DNA from: Evernia prunastri
Lineage: Eukaryota; Ascomycota; Lecanoromycetes; Lecanorales; Parmeliaceae
Length of the DNA stretch: 64,000 nt
NCBI GenBank assembly: GCA_003184365.1
Contig: NKYR01000137.1
Coordinates: 34,202 to 98,201 of the forward strand
Reading direction: 5' to 3'
Position numbers and translations under genes: made by a program
In this document: one piece after another, positions 1-11,739 of the stretch
How the letters are laid out: every line of letters begins with the position of its first letter
Position numbering within the stretch: the stretch's first letter is position 1
Notes under the pieces: model-generated
The model's database searches: none
What the model saw: only the letters and a program-made list of their open reading frames with translations
What the model was told of the DNA's origin: nothing

Positions 1-742
1 ATGATCTCCCTAAGCCTTGTTCAGTGATGTGAATAGAGAAAGCGTGATCGGGCATAATACCTAGGCATGGCCAAACATTCTACATATACAATCGGGTATG
101 TGATAGATACCTCCGGTAGTGTTAGACAACCCAAATTCGCGTCTGTCACCCAAATTTCGGTCAAAGTCTTCAAATATAAGATAACTCATAAAGTGGCTAC
201 TGGGTCATTGAGCATTGAGAAAACACCTTGTCGTATTACTGTGATACAGGTTACGACTTGTCATTCTCCAGAGGAGTACGACTTTTTGTAGGACATGCCA
301 AGCATGGTAGGGCTAAGAGGCTCACATTCCCCCAGTCCCGAGGGGCCATGCGTAAAGATCTACTCCGTACTTCAACGAAAAATAAATCACGTCTCTGCAG
401 CGTTCAAAAATCCTCCGAGTTTCGTAAAAAACAACGAATTCACGTTAGGACCTGCATGTTTTTGCGAATACAATTCATTGCCACTCATCACTCGTCGCTG
501 TATTCAACAGGTACTCAAGAGGGGAAAAAAGCCCATATAGACAAGCGCCGGTGAATGCATAAGTAGCGCAGCGGCTGCTAAGCAAAAGCCCTCTCTCCTC
601 ATCGCATAAGACCGAGAAGACGCCAATATCGCCAATTTTGGGTGCGAGACACCCACGCAAAGAGCCGCCGAAGCATGCTGCTGTGTACAGTCGAGCCTGA
701 AATGCACATGGTAAAAAACGAAAAGGTATTATTGACCGCACA
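1..742. other. Left-edge spacer, no gene supported
   Basis: This stretch lies beyond the 3' end of the CDC14 gene. All open frames in it are short, lack splice-consistent extensions and show no recognisable motif. It may hold the 3' flank of CDC14 and part of a neighbour outside the window. Confidence 0.5.
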
Positions 743-2803
743 TCAGGATCGTGACCGGCTGCCTGCGAGCCCACTCCCCACTCTACCGCTAGTCTTCCTT
801 ACTCCACCCTTGACCTCTCTGCTCTCTGCGCTTCTCCTAGCTGGGCTCCCGCGAATTTTAGAAACACCCAAGGTCCCGCTTCCACTGCCGCTTTTCGTGC
901 TTCCGGGCGTTTTCGGTCTCGAAGGCTTGTCAAAGGCATGCTCATCGTGGTGGGTCCAATTCTCGACATCTGAGGTCAGCTCTTGCAATGCTTCATCGTC
1001 GCCGGCAGTACTGTAACGCGAGGTTGTAGTGGTAGTGGTTGTATAGCTGACGGCACGCCTTTTTTCGCTGCCCACCGGTGAACGAGAACTTGTTCGTCGA
1101 CCAAGCACTCGTAGCTCCCACTCCTCTTCATTCTCACCAGGGTTCTGTCGGTGGCTGCGCATCTCTACGATCTGATTGTCTGGATCTTCGACGACGGTGT
1201 TGCCGTTGAAAGCGGCTGACGGTGTTCTCGTATATGGATGGTGACGGGGATCCATCCTGCTGGTCTTCCTTGGCTGCCCGGGAGTGGGTGCTGGAAGATT
1301 TTCGTCCATGGCATTTGAAGGACCAGCTTCATTTGCTGTTATTTCGCCCAGTGCAGATCGCTTGCCTGACTGACTCGGATTCGGTGGTGTCGCGGTCTGA
1401 CCAATACTGGCCTGATTACGGCGGATTGATTTAGTAGGCGTCGAGGGCAGCGCTGCAACAAGCTTCTCCTTCAAAAGGTCTTCCCACCACCACTCACGGA
1501 ACGTTCCTTGATTGAGATGAAGCCAATGCTGCTGTGGTCCAACAACCATACCCGGTCGCATGAATCGCATGAATGCAATGATCTCGTTGGCAGTAAAGCC
1601 ATAACGGTAAATGAGATATGCTCCGATCAGACAGCCTGTGCGCCCTAGTCCAGCTTTACAGTGAACAGCAATGGCCTTCTTCTTCACATTTATCATCTCA
1701 TGCGCCAGCCTGATAAACTTCTTGACCATATGTAATGGTGGGCACGTCCCGTCATCAAAGATCATGTCCAGATGGTTGATACCAAGAGCAGTGAAGTATG
1801 TGGGCGAGTAGAGTTCGGAATTCAGACGGACGACGAGTCCGACGTTGCGCTTGGCGAAGTGTGACAGAACATTCTTGAAGGGGCCTGGGAGGTTGGAAAG
1901 TTTGACGGCGGAGGCCTTGGTAGGCAGCGTGGCATATAGTGGCGAATCGGATGGTATCGGGGCTATTGGCTGATGTTGAGGGGATGCAAGCGCAATAAAA
2001 TTGGGTGTGAGCCAGTTGAAATCTCCTTGGTCTACCCTCTCGTACCTCTCGTATCTGAAGGCTCATGAGCATTTGTTGATTGAATTTGGTAACAGTTACT
2101 CACTCGTCAAGCCTGAAATCTCTGAAACCCACCAAACCCTCTTCCTTGGCCTTCCATACACCGTACACAACATCCTGTATTCCAATGCTGAAGTCGGCTT
2201 GGCTGTACCCTGCATCTCGAAAGGGCATTAACGGTGGTTCCGCTTGCGCGATGGGTGCTAGTGCCAGATGTGGCGGCCAATTCTGTATGACGATCATGTA
2301 ACAAGCCAGTAAACAAGCGGCATTTGCCCTGCTTCTCGAGTCTGGCTTACTCCAGAACACGACCCCTCTTTCTGCGTTGTTTGGGTCTCCCAAGATCTCG
2401 TGGAGGAGGACAGCAAAACGGTAGAGATGCCCAACATGCAATGGTCCAAAATCTGCATGGAAGCGGTTGTAGAGTAGATGATCGTCGACTGTGAAGTAGA
2501 AGGGAGGATGCACTTTGGGGCCTGTTGGGACTGGTGGGGGTTGATGTGGTGATTTGGACGAGCGCTTCGAAGGTGACTTGGGTGTTGCTGGATATGGGAA
2601 TGGAGTGTGCTCATTGGGAGGATGAGTATATGACGCTAGGTAGAGTCGGTCTGTGGAGTGTCAGCTTCCCTATAGTAACAATGCGCCAGCACTAAATCCA
2701 TCATTGACTGCTGCTACTCACTCTGGATGTACTCGATCACCTGTCCATAGCTGGTTGTGCCCAGAGCTGGAGAAACAGGTGCTCTTGCAGCCTGGTGCGA
2801 CAT
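743..2803 (-). CDS. CDC14: Dual-specificity phosphatase Cdc14
   Basis: Cdc14 dephosphorylates Cdk sites to drive mitotic exit and septation, acting in nucleolus, spindle and septum. The model is complement join 743..2054, 2104..2650, 2722..2803 (646 aa). Both introns (49 and 71 nt) have GTGAGT donors and AG acceptors, and the total is divisible by three. The first exon starts MSHQAARAPVSPAL and runs into the typical VIEYIQNRLYLASY start of the N-terminal Cdc14 domain. Exon 3 opens with a DFNWLTPNFIA stretch. The catalytic P-loop HCKAGLGRTG (HCX5R) lies near residue 341. The C-terminal ~240 residues are Ser/Arg/Pro-rich and disordered, as in fungal Cdc14 regulatory tails. It is divergent from PCC1, so the 505-bp gap upstream probably serves both genes. 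The family call is very secure; only the exact ATG is inferred. Confidence 0.95.
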
Positions 2804-3308
2804 GGCTAGAGGGAAGTCGCAAACGACCTTTGTACGTGACACGGCAACTGTATCAAAAGATATCTTGCAGTTCTTATTGGAAATCGCAATGGGTGTAGTA
2901 ATTGCGAGGTTGCGAAGTAGCGATAGAGGATGAGGGCAGCTGCTTGTTTACTTTGACGCTTCAGATGTTTACCTGGACTTGAACAGATAAATGAAGTTCC
3001 CGAATACTTTTATACACCAATGCCAGTAAGAATAAGCACCTCAAAGATAGTAAGGCATGCTGTCGTCGCAAGATGCGGAACAATTGATGTTGTTTATGCT
3101 TTGGGTGACTGTGGGGGCTCTTGCTGTTCGAACTTCGGACTGAATTTCGGTAGCTCCCCGCTTACGATTAGCGGCGTAACGGCCGAAAGGTTTGGTTGAC
3201 AGGGCAACCGTGAATCCCTACGACTTCAGCCCTGTCACAATCGAGATCTTGAGCAAGATTTCCCATCCTCGATCCTCCTACATTCCTTGCCGACAATCTG
3301 TAGCTACC
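2804..3308. promoter_or_regulatory. Divergent CDC14/PCC1 intergenic region
   Basis: This 505-bp gap separates the start codons of CDC14 (leftward) and PCC1 (rightward) and must contain both promoters and 5' leaders. I see no clear TATA box or recognisable factor site. Confidence 0.5.
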
Positions 3309-3774
3309 ATGCCAGGTTCTTCTTTTGACCCAAAGTTTCCATGCTCCTTGTTAGTTATTGGTGCTTGCTACACCTGATTATACGTGCTAAACGACATATA
3401 GAATCGTCTCGGTCCCCCTTCCCACGCACCGACTAGCATCCTCCGCCCTTCGCGCACTCTGCGTAGATGCCGAACTTTCGCCTCTCGTCCATCGTTATTT
3501 CTCTCTGAATTCCCCAGACGCATCTCACGGTGTCACCACCAACAGCTCAACGAGCGCAGATGCAGGAGCGCGCTTGGACGGCGATACGCCCTCGCCCAGG
3601 GGAGCGCAATCTGCATTAGATGACAAGGAATTGACAATTCTACGCACAGAGTACAAGGCCACAACCAACCGGATGTTGAGAGTGGCTGTCAATGGATTTA
3701 TGGAAAGTCTCGGAGTCGTATTGGGGGTCATGGAAGAGCTGGATGTGGATGTAATGGCAGAGGAAGCTCAGTGA
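3309..3774 (+). CDS. PCC1: KEOPS/EKC complex subunit Pcc1
   Basis: Pcc1 is the small dimerising subunit of the KEOPS complex, which makes N6-threonylcarbamoyladenosine at position 37 of ANN-decoding tRNAs; yeast Pcc1 is also linked to telomeres and transcription. The model is join 3309..3349, 3402..3774 (137 aa), with a 52-nt intron (GTTAGT donor, GCTAAAC branch-like sequence, ATATAG acceptor). The family pattern is clear: a VPLPTHRLASSALRALCVD strand-helix after the intron and a C-terminal TNRMLRVAVNGFMESLGVV helix, the Pcc1 fold hallmark. An insertion of about 25 Ser/Gly/Pro-rich residues between them makes it longer than yeast Pcc1. The start is the first ATG and lies in a small exon of 41 nt, which is why simple ORF calling misses it. 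Confidence 0.88.
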
Positions 3775-4060
3775 TTGACTGCTTTCTAGACAATGAAAAG
3801 AACAATGCCTGATGCAACATGAGGTATGGGATCGCGGGAATAAGCGAATGAGCAGAAAGCCGGTGGTGGTGGATCGCCAGGCGCCGCTGAAGGCTGGCAT
3901 CAATGGCCTCGCCCATGAGGCTTCCACAAGTAATTCGTTCCTCGTTCGGCGAAGTCGAAACAAAGCTTACTTTTCGGCAGTGATGTCTTCTCGAGCCTGG
4001 AGCGTATCTGGAGAACACCACCGAGCCAATCGATTGAGATGCTTAGTGGGACACTCGCAC

Positions 4061-6832
4061 CTAAGACTTAGGCCCTTCTTCCGGCTGTTTGTCGAAAAGT
4101 GGTAGATGATATTGGGAGTGAAGCCCCATTGCTTGATCTCTAGACGTTATCTCTCCTACCTTCCGAATTGCTTCTAGTCTCTCAAACGGATTCATCGTGG
4201 CGTGTCTTCTCACCATGAAGACGTTGCCATCCCTCCCTCTATGAGGGGTACCTGGGCTTATGCCTTCACTTTCCTCCCTGATTATTGGCACTGAATCGTT
4301 ATGTTCAGATATTGGTTCTGCTTTGACAACGAGGCTTTCTTGTAGGATTGCTCCGTGCTTTTTACTGGGGTTGGTTGGGCTAACAGAAAGATGTCGTCTT
4401 ACGGTGACTGGTGGTGCATCTTGCGCCCCTGATTGCAGAACGACTTTACTCCGAGATTCTTCTTCTTGAGATGTAAACCTGACCGCGAATGTAGAACTCT
4501 TGTCTGTCGTGCCGCGGTTGGGATGCTTCGGATGGATCATGGATACCTCCTGATCCAAAGAATTCTCCAGGTTTGCTTCCTTGGCCGTTCCATTTGCAAA
4601 GCCTCGCAGCTTGTACTTTCGTTTTTCTTCATTCGCTGCTCTCTTCGATTTCTTCATTTCTGCCTTCGCTATCTTCTTTGCGACTTTTCGGGATATCTCA
4701 GGGCGTCGCCCAGTTATCGCTTTAACCTCCTCGGCAAGTCTTTTATTTCTCTCCTTGACTGTTTCGGATTGAACGATTTGCGCTTCCAGCCTTTTGAACT
4801 TTTTTTCCGTGCGTGTTAGCTGGCCTTTCTCCTCTATTCTCGTCTGGAGATCGGCGAGCACCCGTCCAGCTTGCGTATACCCCAGTCCAATCGGTCGTTC
4901 AGCTTCCTGCTTCTCGTTTTTCACTTTGAGAATCCTCTGTTGAATCGTATTAGCAGATTCGGTTACACCAATTGCGGTCAATGACTCTGGTGGCATCAGA
5001 TCTTGTAGTTGCACGTTGACAGCCTCAAGTTCTTCACCCTTGATTTCGTGGCCGACAGGGACCTTCGAAGCTTGCCCTCGTACCACAAGGAGCGAGTAAG
5101 GAGCATCCAATTTCGTGGTTATTGTGCTTTTCCGTCGGACTTCATAGTCCTGTCTATGCAACTCGGTCCTTAGATACCGCATCCTGTTTGCGGGGATGTT
5201 CGTATTGAGAAACGAAGACTGCGGTAGCTTTTAGCAACGGAACAAATGTCATGCGACTATCTCAATCACCTCCAAACTCATGCCCTGCTCAGAGAGCACA
5301 CCAAAGTGATTTTCTTCCACCCAGAATTCAGACTGAGCGTAGGCCTTAGCCTCCGTACTATCAGCTTCTGGAATGGCATCCATGGCCGACGGCAGCGAGC
5401 CAAAGGTCAGAGTTGGAGTAGCAGGTTGATTGCTATTCCAGAACACAGGGGCTTGAAGGTTAGCGGAATCAGCATCTGAAGGCGATTTGTGAACATAAAA
5501 AGTGATGGTATCTCCCGGCTTTGCAACCTCTCCAAGTGCTTCACGTTTCCGTGCTTCAATATCCCAGTCATCATCAAAGGACGGATCAAATGCTGGATGT
5601 TGGTTGCTGTAAATCGAATCTGGATCTAATGCTAGTAGGCCGTGCTTCTCACCCCAGCCACCCCCACCACTGAGCACTCTGTGAAGTCGGCCTCCTGAGA
5701 GGATAGCATACTGCAATCTATCACGTACGTTGCCTTCAATTTGCCCAGCACGATCCAAGGCAGCATACTTTTGAGGTCTGATGAGTGCCCAAACGCCGGC
5801 TTGCTGGGCGGGTATCTGGCCTTCCCGGATGGCAGTGGATATTGCTGTTTCCAATTCTTCTGATGCAGCAGCTTCGACCGAGGTATCGTCCCCACTGGTC
5901 TTGCGAACAATGTTACCAATAGCAGCTGTGATGGTCCTAGCTGGAGTTATGGGCACCAGATGCGAATGTACGAGATAATTCATTTGGAGTCGCATGCCCT
6001 CATCTGCAAAGACAGCGCCCATATGAACAATCTGCTGTGATAGCCAGGTTTTCTTGCTAGACACATGCTCAGGGGTAGATCCTTCGCTGAATTGTAAGCT
6101 CCACCTTTGTGCAAAGAGGGTAAATGTTGCTCCATTTTGGAACAATGTATTAGCCACAGGCAATTGTAGCGTCCGCTGTACTAAAGGCTGGGATGCTGAC
6201 TTCTCAGAAATTTGGCTGCGCACGCCAGAGCTCGGAGGAAACGAAAAAGACAATGTACACCGTTGCTGAATTGTCATGGTCTCCCGCTCATTCGACGTCT
6301 TCCTGGGTGACCAAAGATCAGGAGCAGCGGCTTCTGAATCGAGTACGGCTACAGAGATTCCCTCGAATCCATCTTCTAACCGTCTCTCTTGTGAAGAGTC
6401 CACGTCTGCGGTATGGTTGTCTAGTAATGCGTAAAATCTGGTGGACCTTGGCTGCGGTATTCGATCTACAACCGCAGCCAAGAGGTCAAAATCCTGCCAG
6501 GGCTTTGTCGTCTCAACCGCCAGGCGCAAAAGAGACGGAATGAATAAACTACCATCGTCTAATAGCGACAGGTGAGCTGGAGTAACAAGGAGCACAACGA
6601 GTGGCGTTGCGCCTGACTTTAATTTGGCCTTTCGGAGCTTCAAAGAGGGAATTCTTGAAGCCTATAGACATCAGAAAGAGCTTAACTAAACTAAAGCATG
6701 ATGGTTTTGAGCGAGTAGTTCTATGGTACCTACAATTTCTGACGGAGAGGGTGACAGCAGAGACCAGCACGTGGATGTTGGACCTTGGCTGATATCTTGA
6801 AGTATGGTATTTCTTCTCGATTCCGAGGACAT
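4061..6832 (-). CDS. Conserved fungal protein, two-part, function unknown
   Basis: I do not recognise a named function. The proposed model is complement join 4061..5218, 5270..6661, 6734..6832 (882 aa), all junctions phase 0. Intron 1 (72 nt) has a GTAGGT donor and TATAG acceptor. Intron 2 (51 nt) has GTGATT, a TTGCTAAAAG branch region and CCGCAG. The middle exon encodes a globular section with LPVANTLFQNG and a glycine-rich SGGGGWGEKHGLLALDPDS motif; its first part (GATPLVVLLVTPAHLSLL) looks like a beta strand-rich sensor-type fold, perhaps FIST-like, but this is weak. The last exon is highly charged, Lys/Glu-rich and probably coiled coil (residues ~600-720), followed by a disordered tail. 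If intron 2 is not spliced, two genes result: 5249-6832 (503 aa) and 4061-5182 (373 aa). Fusion is favoured because only 29 nt would separate the two frames and the junction reads smoothly (MSLE then SSFLNTNIPANRM). Confidence 0.62.
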
Positions 6833-8982
6833 GATTGTATAAGCATGTCTGCGAGGGATTGAATTGCAATATAAGGGTTCCCGGCTTAAGCCTGAAAGGC
6901 TCGATGAAAAATTCAGGAGCCTCGAGCAGAGGGATCTTGGTTGCACTATCATATCAGGCTCGCGTCTGTATGAAAGATTTAAGCCGTCGTCTACGAGTCC
7001 CCCACCATCATTCGAATATGACACTTCTTCCCCGGGAACTGTTCTGTACCAGGATTCTGAAGTCGGATGGAGGTTCTGATTGCAATACAGAGCAGGAAAG
7101 GGCTTGATACTGGATATGGGACTGGCTTGATATTACTACGGTGGCCAGCATATCGGGGATATACCAGATGGTTTAAGGTTTAAGCTCGGGTATGGTAACC
7201 TAAAACCTACAGTTTACCGTAAGGTAAGGTACTTAAAGCCGTTCCGGAAGCAATCATTAGGGCACGTTGTTTGGAAATTCTGGAAATTCCCCTCTAAGGT
7301 ACCCTTCGTACAGTGCACACTGCACTCTACTTAGGAGTATTTGTTGCATGATTCCATCCCACATCTTATTAATCGGCAAGATGCAAAATGATAGGTCAAG
7401 TAGGCAAAGGGATTACGGCACAGTGCACTCGTAGTTTCATCCTTTCATGCATGCAAGAGAAGGCCAAACCGCCAAGATGCAGCAGCGCAGCGATATGTCT
7501 CACTTTCAGTCTCTCACTCATGATTACATTGGATCTTTGTATTTTGAGGCCTGAGGTAATCTTACCTACTGCTGTACCACATACCCACGGGTCCCACCAT
7601 GCTTGCTTGGCTCCACCAGATAGGACTTGGGAGCCGGTTACAATATATTAAAGTAGGTACTCTTGATTTGCATCGCTAATTGGTCGCTAAATGCCAGCAG
7701 CATGTAGGTTCTAAAAAGAGAGCATTCAGCGGTCATCGAGATACGGACAATTTCAATTAATCTTCCTAGGCCGAGGGGGCATGGGCTTCACCGCTCCCGC
7801 TGAATTAACGATAACATAAGGTTAGGTACTTACACATTACCTTATACCTTGGCTAAGGTAGGTAGGAGGCTAGTAGTGAAGAACGATCCGAAAGATCATG
7901 TGCTCCAGAGCATTACTCGTCCAAGCCACGAAACATCAAGCATAAACATTATGATTTTACATCCATTGTTACCTATTAACATGAAAAGAATATATATGTG
8001 TAAGAAAAGAAAAGAAAGGAGTCAAAGAGTCAAAGAGTCAAGAGTCAAGAGTCAAGAGTAAAGATTGACCCAAGACTGAAATCACCACCTAGGTATTCAT
8101 GGCCTCATACCTTAGGTATCTTACCTAAACTACTTATCTATCAAGCATAGGTTAAGGCATAGTCAGCAACTTCATATCTACTTCATGCAGCTGAAATTGC
8201 GTCAATTAGAAGAACCAACGTTTTATCATCAAATCATTGGATTGATATCTGTATGATAATCGAGATTCCCCATGCTTTCTTCACCTTTTGCTTCACCTTT
8301 TGACCTTTTTTCGAATCTAATAGAGTACATACGGTACAGTAAAAGTACATAAAAAGTACCTTACCCTAGCTCGTTCGTAATAAATGATAATGAGGGGCGC
8401 GCCAAGGCCAAGACTTTCAAAGCAATTTCAGCAACCTTACAACATCATCCTCTTCTTGCACTCCAACTCACAACCACCTCTTGCTCACTCTCCATCCACT
8501 ATCATCACCACTTGATCCACGATCACTTGGCTTCATACACCGGCAGAGTTGACTCTGCTCGGTATTGAAGCCGTCCATTCCTTTGAAACAGTTTGATCCA
8601 TTTCTCCCGGTCGCTTTGTACACTCCTTCCAACGTACGTATCCGTCTCTCTTGTGCCCATCAACTTGATCAAGCCTCACATGAGCCAGCCATCCCTAACC
8701 GACTGTCCAGGTACTTTACAGTCGCTCTTCAGCATACCATCCAAATCTATTCTCTTACACCAATTTAGCCGACTCCGTCATATTCTGGGTCTCATACACT
8801 CCCTCCCAATCTACACGATCCATCTACCATACTGCTACCACTGTCCCGTCCTCTCACTCCTTCACAAAAGACCCGCACCACCTATTCCACACCTGATGTG
8901 ACGGCTACAGCATTGCCTCTGATAGAACTACAGATAGCGAAAGAGAATAGCCGAGGTCTTGCCTACGCAACATCACCTTGGC
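6833..8982. other. Long AT-rich spacer with TAAGGTA/TACCTTA words
   Basis: No gene is supported in this 2.15-kb stretch between two divergent genes. It holds many copies of TAAGGTA, TTAGGTA and complements (clusters near 7190-7240, 7290-7335, 7645-7655, 7815-7870, 8085-8160, 8345-8375). A pyrimidine-rich leader from about 8440 to 8940 looks like the 5' UTR/promoter of the downstream gene. The part nearest 6833 is the promoter of the leftward gene. Confidence 0.55.
8020..8060. repeat. Short tandem repeat, AGTCAA(A)G units
   Basis: About five consecutive 7-8-nt AGTCAAG/AGTCAAAG units are seen directly in the spacer upstream of the disordered-protein gene. Confidence 0.8.
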
Positions 8983-11739
8983 ATGGATATAGACAAAGGC
9001 AGAGACACTTCGGGGCCGTTACCAAATCCCCCTTTCGTATCTCCTGTGCAACCTGAGCTACCCAGGGATGCAAGCTCTCATGTGAAGAACCCTTCGAACG
9101 GGGATGCTTCTGGGTCTCGACGTTCAGCAGGTCGTCCAAGACCTCAACGCATATCAATCAACAAACTGCCAGCGTTTGATTTAAGTCCTGCTGCGTCAAG
9201 TCTAGCCAATCGTACCCCAAGCCCAGCGCGGTCTCCGACAAGAAGAACCCCTCCTATCCACCATGGACATCGGAGGAATAACAGCGAGTATGTTGGCGGT
9301 GATGTTACAAACGGTGGACCAGTGCTGGTAAGCGCGAGTCCCACGAAGAGTGAACCATCTAGCGGGCATGAAGGGAGCGAAAGTGATATGGGTCGTGATG
9401 ACGCTACAAATGGTGGCCCTTCGTCTCTGGGCACGACCTCTACGGAAGACGAGGGATCATCGCATCCGCCGCCTGGGGCCAGACTAGGCCCTCCAACAAG
9501 TAGACGCGGTCATGCCCATCGGCGCTCGGGTGCAATATCAAGCCACGATCTCTCGATGATTCTGAAACCTGCGTCTGAGATGAAAGGTGGCAGCGCGCCA
9601 ACAACACCTTCAGATTCTATGTTCCAGCGGCCTCTCCCTCCGGAACTTGACAGATCAATCTCCCAACCCGAAACTGCAACCTGCTCTCAGGGATCACTGG
9701 GCTCAGCAGCACAAAATGAACAATTACCTGATGCTGGACCGCCACGCCCTTCTCGAGTGGGATTCTCCGATGTTGTAGAGTTCATCCCTCGACCATTGTC
9801 AACGATATCTTCCGAGACTTCAAGCAGCATGTCAACTGTTCGCGCAAGCCATTCGGTCTCCAATAGTATCACATCCATGATTGGTGGAGGCAACTCGTCA
9901 AGTCCACAATCAGCCATGAATTCGAGGTCTGGGCGCAGATCCACCCTGGAGCAGGATTCTTCCAGATCCAGGCCCAATACTGCTGGTAGTTCTCCCCCTC
10001 GTGCATCCCAAGACTGGCAGTGGGACTTTAGGGGATCGGAATCTCCCGTGAAGCGTCCCTCTTCAGCACCCGCTGGGGACTCTCCTTCCAAAGGCGCAAA
10101 GGAACCTTGCAGTCCCTCCATGAGGGAGACTCCTCGCAAAGCCAGCAATGAACCACTCGCGACATCTCCCATGTCTCCCGAAAAGTCCCAGAGGACCGCC
10201 CTCTCTCCAACCTTAAAGGGTCCCCATCTTCAAGCTCAGAGGCGACGTCCATCATCGCCGACCATGAGACCGAGGACGTCTCCGGAGCCGAAGGTAACTA
10301 AGAGACAGCGGAAAGGAAGATCATGGGCTGGACTTCTCTCTCGCAAGGGAAGGCACCATGATGCCAGAGCAGACTTTGTCAGCCGTCGCTCACCCACGCC
10401 TCCTCTACGACAACATATTCCAGAAGCCGAGTTCTCGCTCGACGACGTAACTTTCGACGAAGATACCACTTGCATAATCGAAACCGCATCTTCCGATACA
10501 TCCAAGCTCCCAAGGTTGCAGACCGATTACGCCACTTGGAAACCCCGAGAGGCGAGTCCACTTTCGGAGACAGATTCCTCAGCCTCCGTGCTTGACATCG
10601 ACGCCGCTCTCAGATCCTTTGATTCTCCAAGCACAGGACCTGCGTTCGAAGATGTCATTTCCGGAGGTATTTCAAGTTCAAAGCGTCGGATGCACAGCAG
10701 TGGGATCACTGGCGGATTCGCAGGTCCAGGAATGCATTACCATCGTCGAGCTGAGAGTGCCCCTGAAATGGAGGCTATTGACCGCTCCAAATTTGGGTTC
10801 CCACGTCTCGGTAGTAATCCCACCATGGCCATTGAGGAAGAGGAGGAAGAAGATGACGAAGAGACATCATCGAAGCCAATCGACGCATCCACCAAATCGA
10901 ATGAAGAGGAGCTGCATCACGATCTCGCTCCGGGCCTTGGTGTAAATATTGTTGAAGTGGAAAGCGGTACTGATCCACCAATGCAACGAGGCGCGCCGCG
11001 ATCCTTCAACAGACTTGCTGTAACTGATCATTCAGCTGGTAGGCCAATTGACAAGCTTGACGCCCCCAGTGATTTCAGTCTGGTTGAGATTGTAAGCGCG
11101 GATGAAGAGCCTCGCTTTTCTGTCATCACAAAATCTTCAGACGAGTCCACAATTACGCCAACATTGTCTCGCGATCCATTGGACGCACACTCGATGTCTG
11201 CACCTCTCGACTTCGCTATGCTGACGCCGGCGTTGACCTACGACGGAACACCAGAAACCCCATCTGCTGTCTCTTCCCCTGATATCTTCAGGACCTCATT
11301 TGACATGCCTCGGGTGCACACCGCCTCCTCCTCCATCACTGATAGAGCAACTCTCAACTCCTCTCGGGCGGGAGACCATACCCTGACTTTGCATAGCTCC
11401 ATTGATGACGTCCCATCGCTCACCAGTAGCGCTTCCACAATGGCAAGTGGTCATCCTCCTCGAATTTCAAGCAGTGCAAATACCTGCTCGTCGGCGGATC
11501 GCTCGGGCTCGTTCTCCGCTCCGGTTCCTGCGCGCACGAGACCCGTATCCGCAGGCAAGCGCAATAGTCTTGCCAGCCTTACTCGATTGGTCGGTGCAGG
11601 CTCATACAATAGAAGCAAATTGAACATCGAAGAATGTGTTCCGCCTGATACTCCAGAGAAAATGGAGAAGAAGAAAGGGAACCGGATCAGTCGGTTGATG
11701 AAGTTCTGGAAGATGAAGGAGAAGCCATCGTCTTCATAG
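8983..11739 (+). CDS. Large Ser/Pro-rich disordered protein (cell-wall proline-rich-like)
   Basis: A single 2757-bp reading frame encodes 918 residues starting MDIDKGRDTSGP. The frame extends slightly upstream but without an earlier ATG, so 8983 is the start unless a small upstream exon exists. The protein is low-complexity throughout, rich in Ser, Pro, Thr and Arg, with an acidic patch of about 15 Glu/Asp near residue 625. It has no signal peptide, membrane span or enzyme motif. The last ~35 residues are different: basic, ordered-looking, with GNRISRLMKFWKMKEK, a conserved C-terminal signature I associate with ascomycete proteins annotated as cell wall proline-rich. The many SP/TP sites suggest a phosphorylated scaffold. 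A long pyrimidine-rich leader precedes it. Function is not assignable from sequence. Confidence 0.75.
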   Translation: MDIDKGRDTSGPLPNPPFVSPVQPELPRDASSHVKNPSNGDASGSRRSAGRPRPQRISINKLPAFDLSPAASSLANRTPSPARSPTRRTPPIHHGHRRNNSEYVGGDVTNGGPVLVSASPTKSEPSSGHEGSESDMGRDDATNGGPSSLGTTSTEDEGSSHPPPGARLGPPTSRRGHAHRRSGAISSHDLSMILKPASEMKGGSAPTTPSDSMFQRPLPPELDRSISQPETATCSQGSLGSAAQNEQLPDAGPPRPSRVGFSDVVEFIPRPLSTISSETSSSMSTVRASHSVSNSITSMIGGGNSSSPQSAMNSRSGRRSTLEQDSSRSRPNTAGSSPPRASQDWQWDFRGSESPVKRPSSAPAGDSPSKGAKEPCSPSMRETPRKASNEPLATSPMSPEKSQRTALSPTLKGPHLQAQRRRPSSPTMRPRTSPEPKVTKRQRKGRSWAGLLSRKGRHHDARADFVSRRSPTPPLRQHIPEAEFSLDDVTFDEDTTCIIETASSDTSKLPRLQTDYATWKPREASPLSETDSSASVLDIDAALRSFDSPSTGPAFEDVISGGISSSKRRMHSSGITGGFAGPGMHYHRRAESAPEMEAIDRSKFGFPRLGSNPTMAIEEEEEEDDEETSSKPIDASTKSNEEELHHDLAPGLGVNIVEVESGTDPPMQRGAPRSFNRLAVTDHSAGRPIDKLDAPSDFSLVEIVSADEEPRFSVITKSSDESTITPTLSRDPLDAHSMSAPLDFAMLTPALTYDGTPETPSAVSSPDIFRTSFDMPRVHTASSSITDRATLNSSRAGDHTLTLHSSIDDVPSLTSSASTMASGHPPRISSSANTCSSADRSGSFSAPVPARTRPVSAGKRNSLASLTRLVGAGSYNRSKLNIEECVPPDTPEKMEKKKGNRISRLMKFWKMKEKPSSS

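Noticed and set aside
1..742. Several ORFs of 67-108 codons at the left edge
   Set aside because: Overlapping short frames on both strands with no motif or splice-consistent extension.
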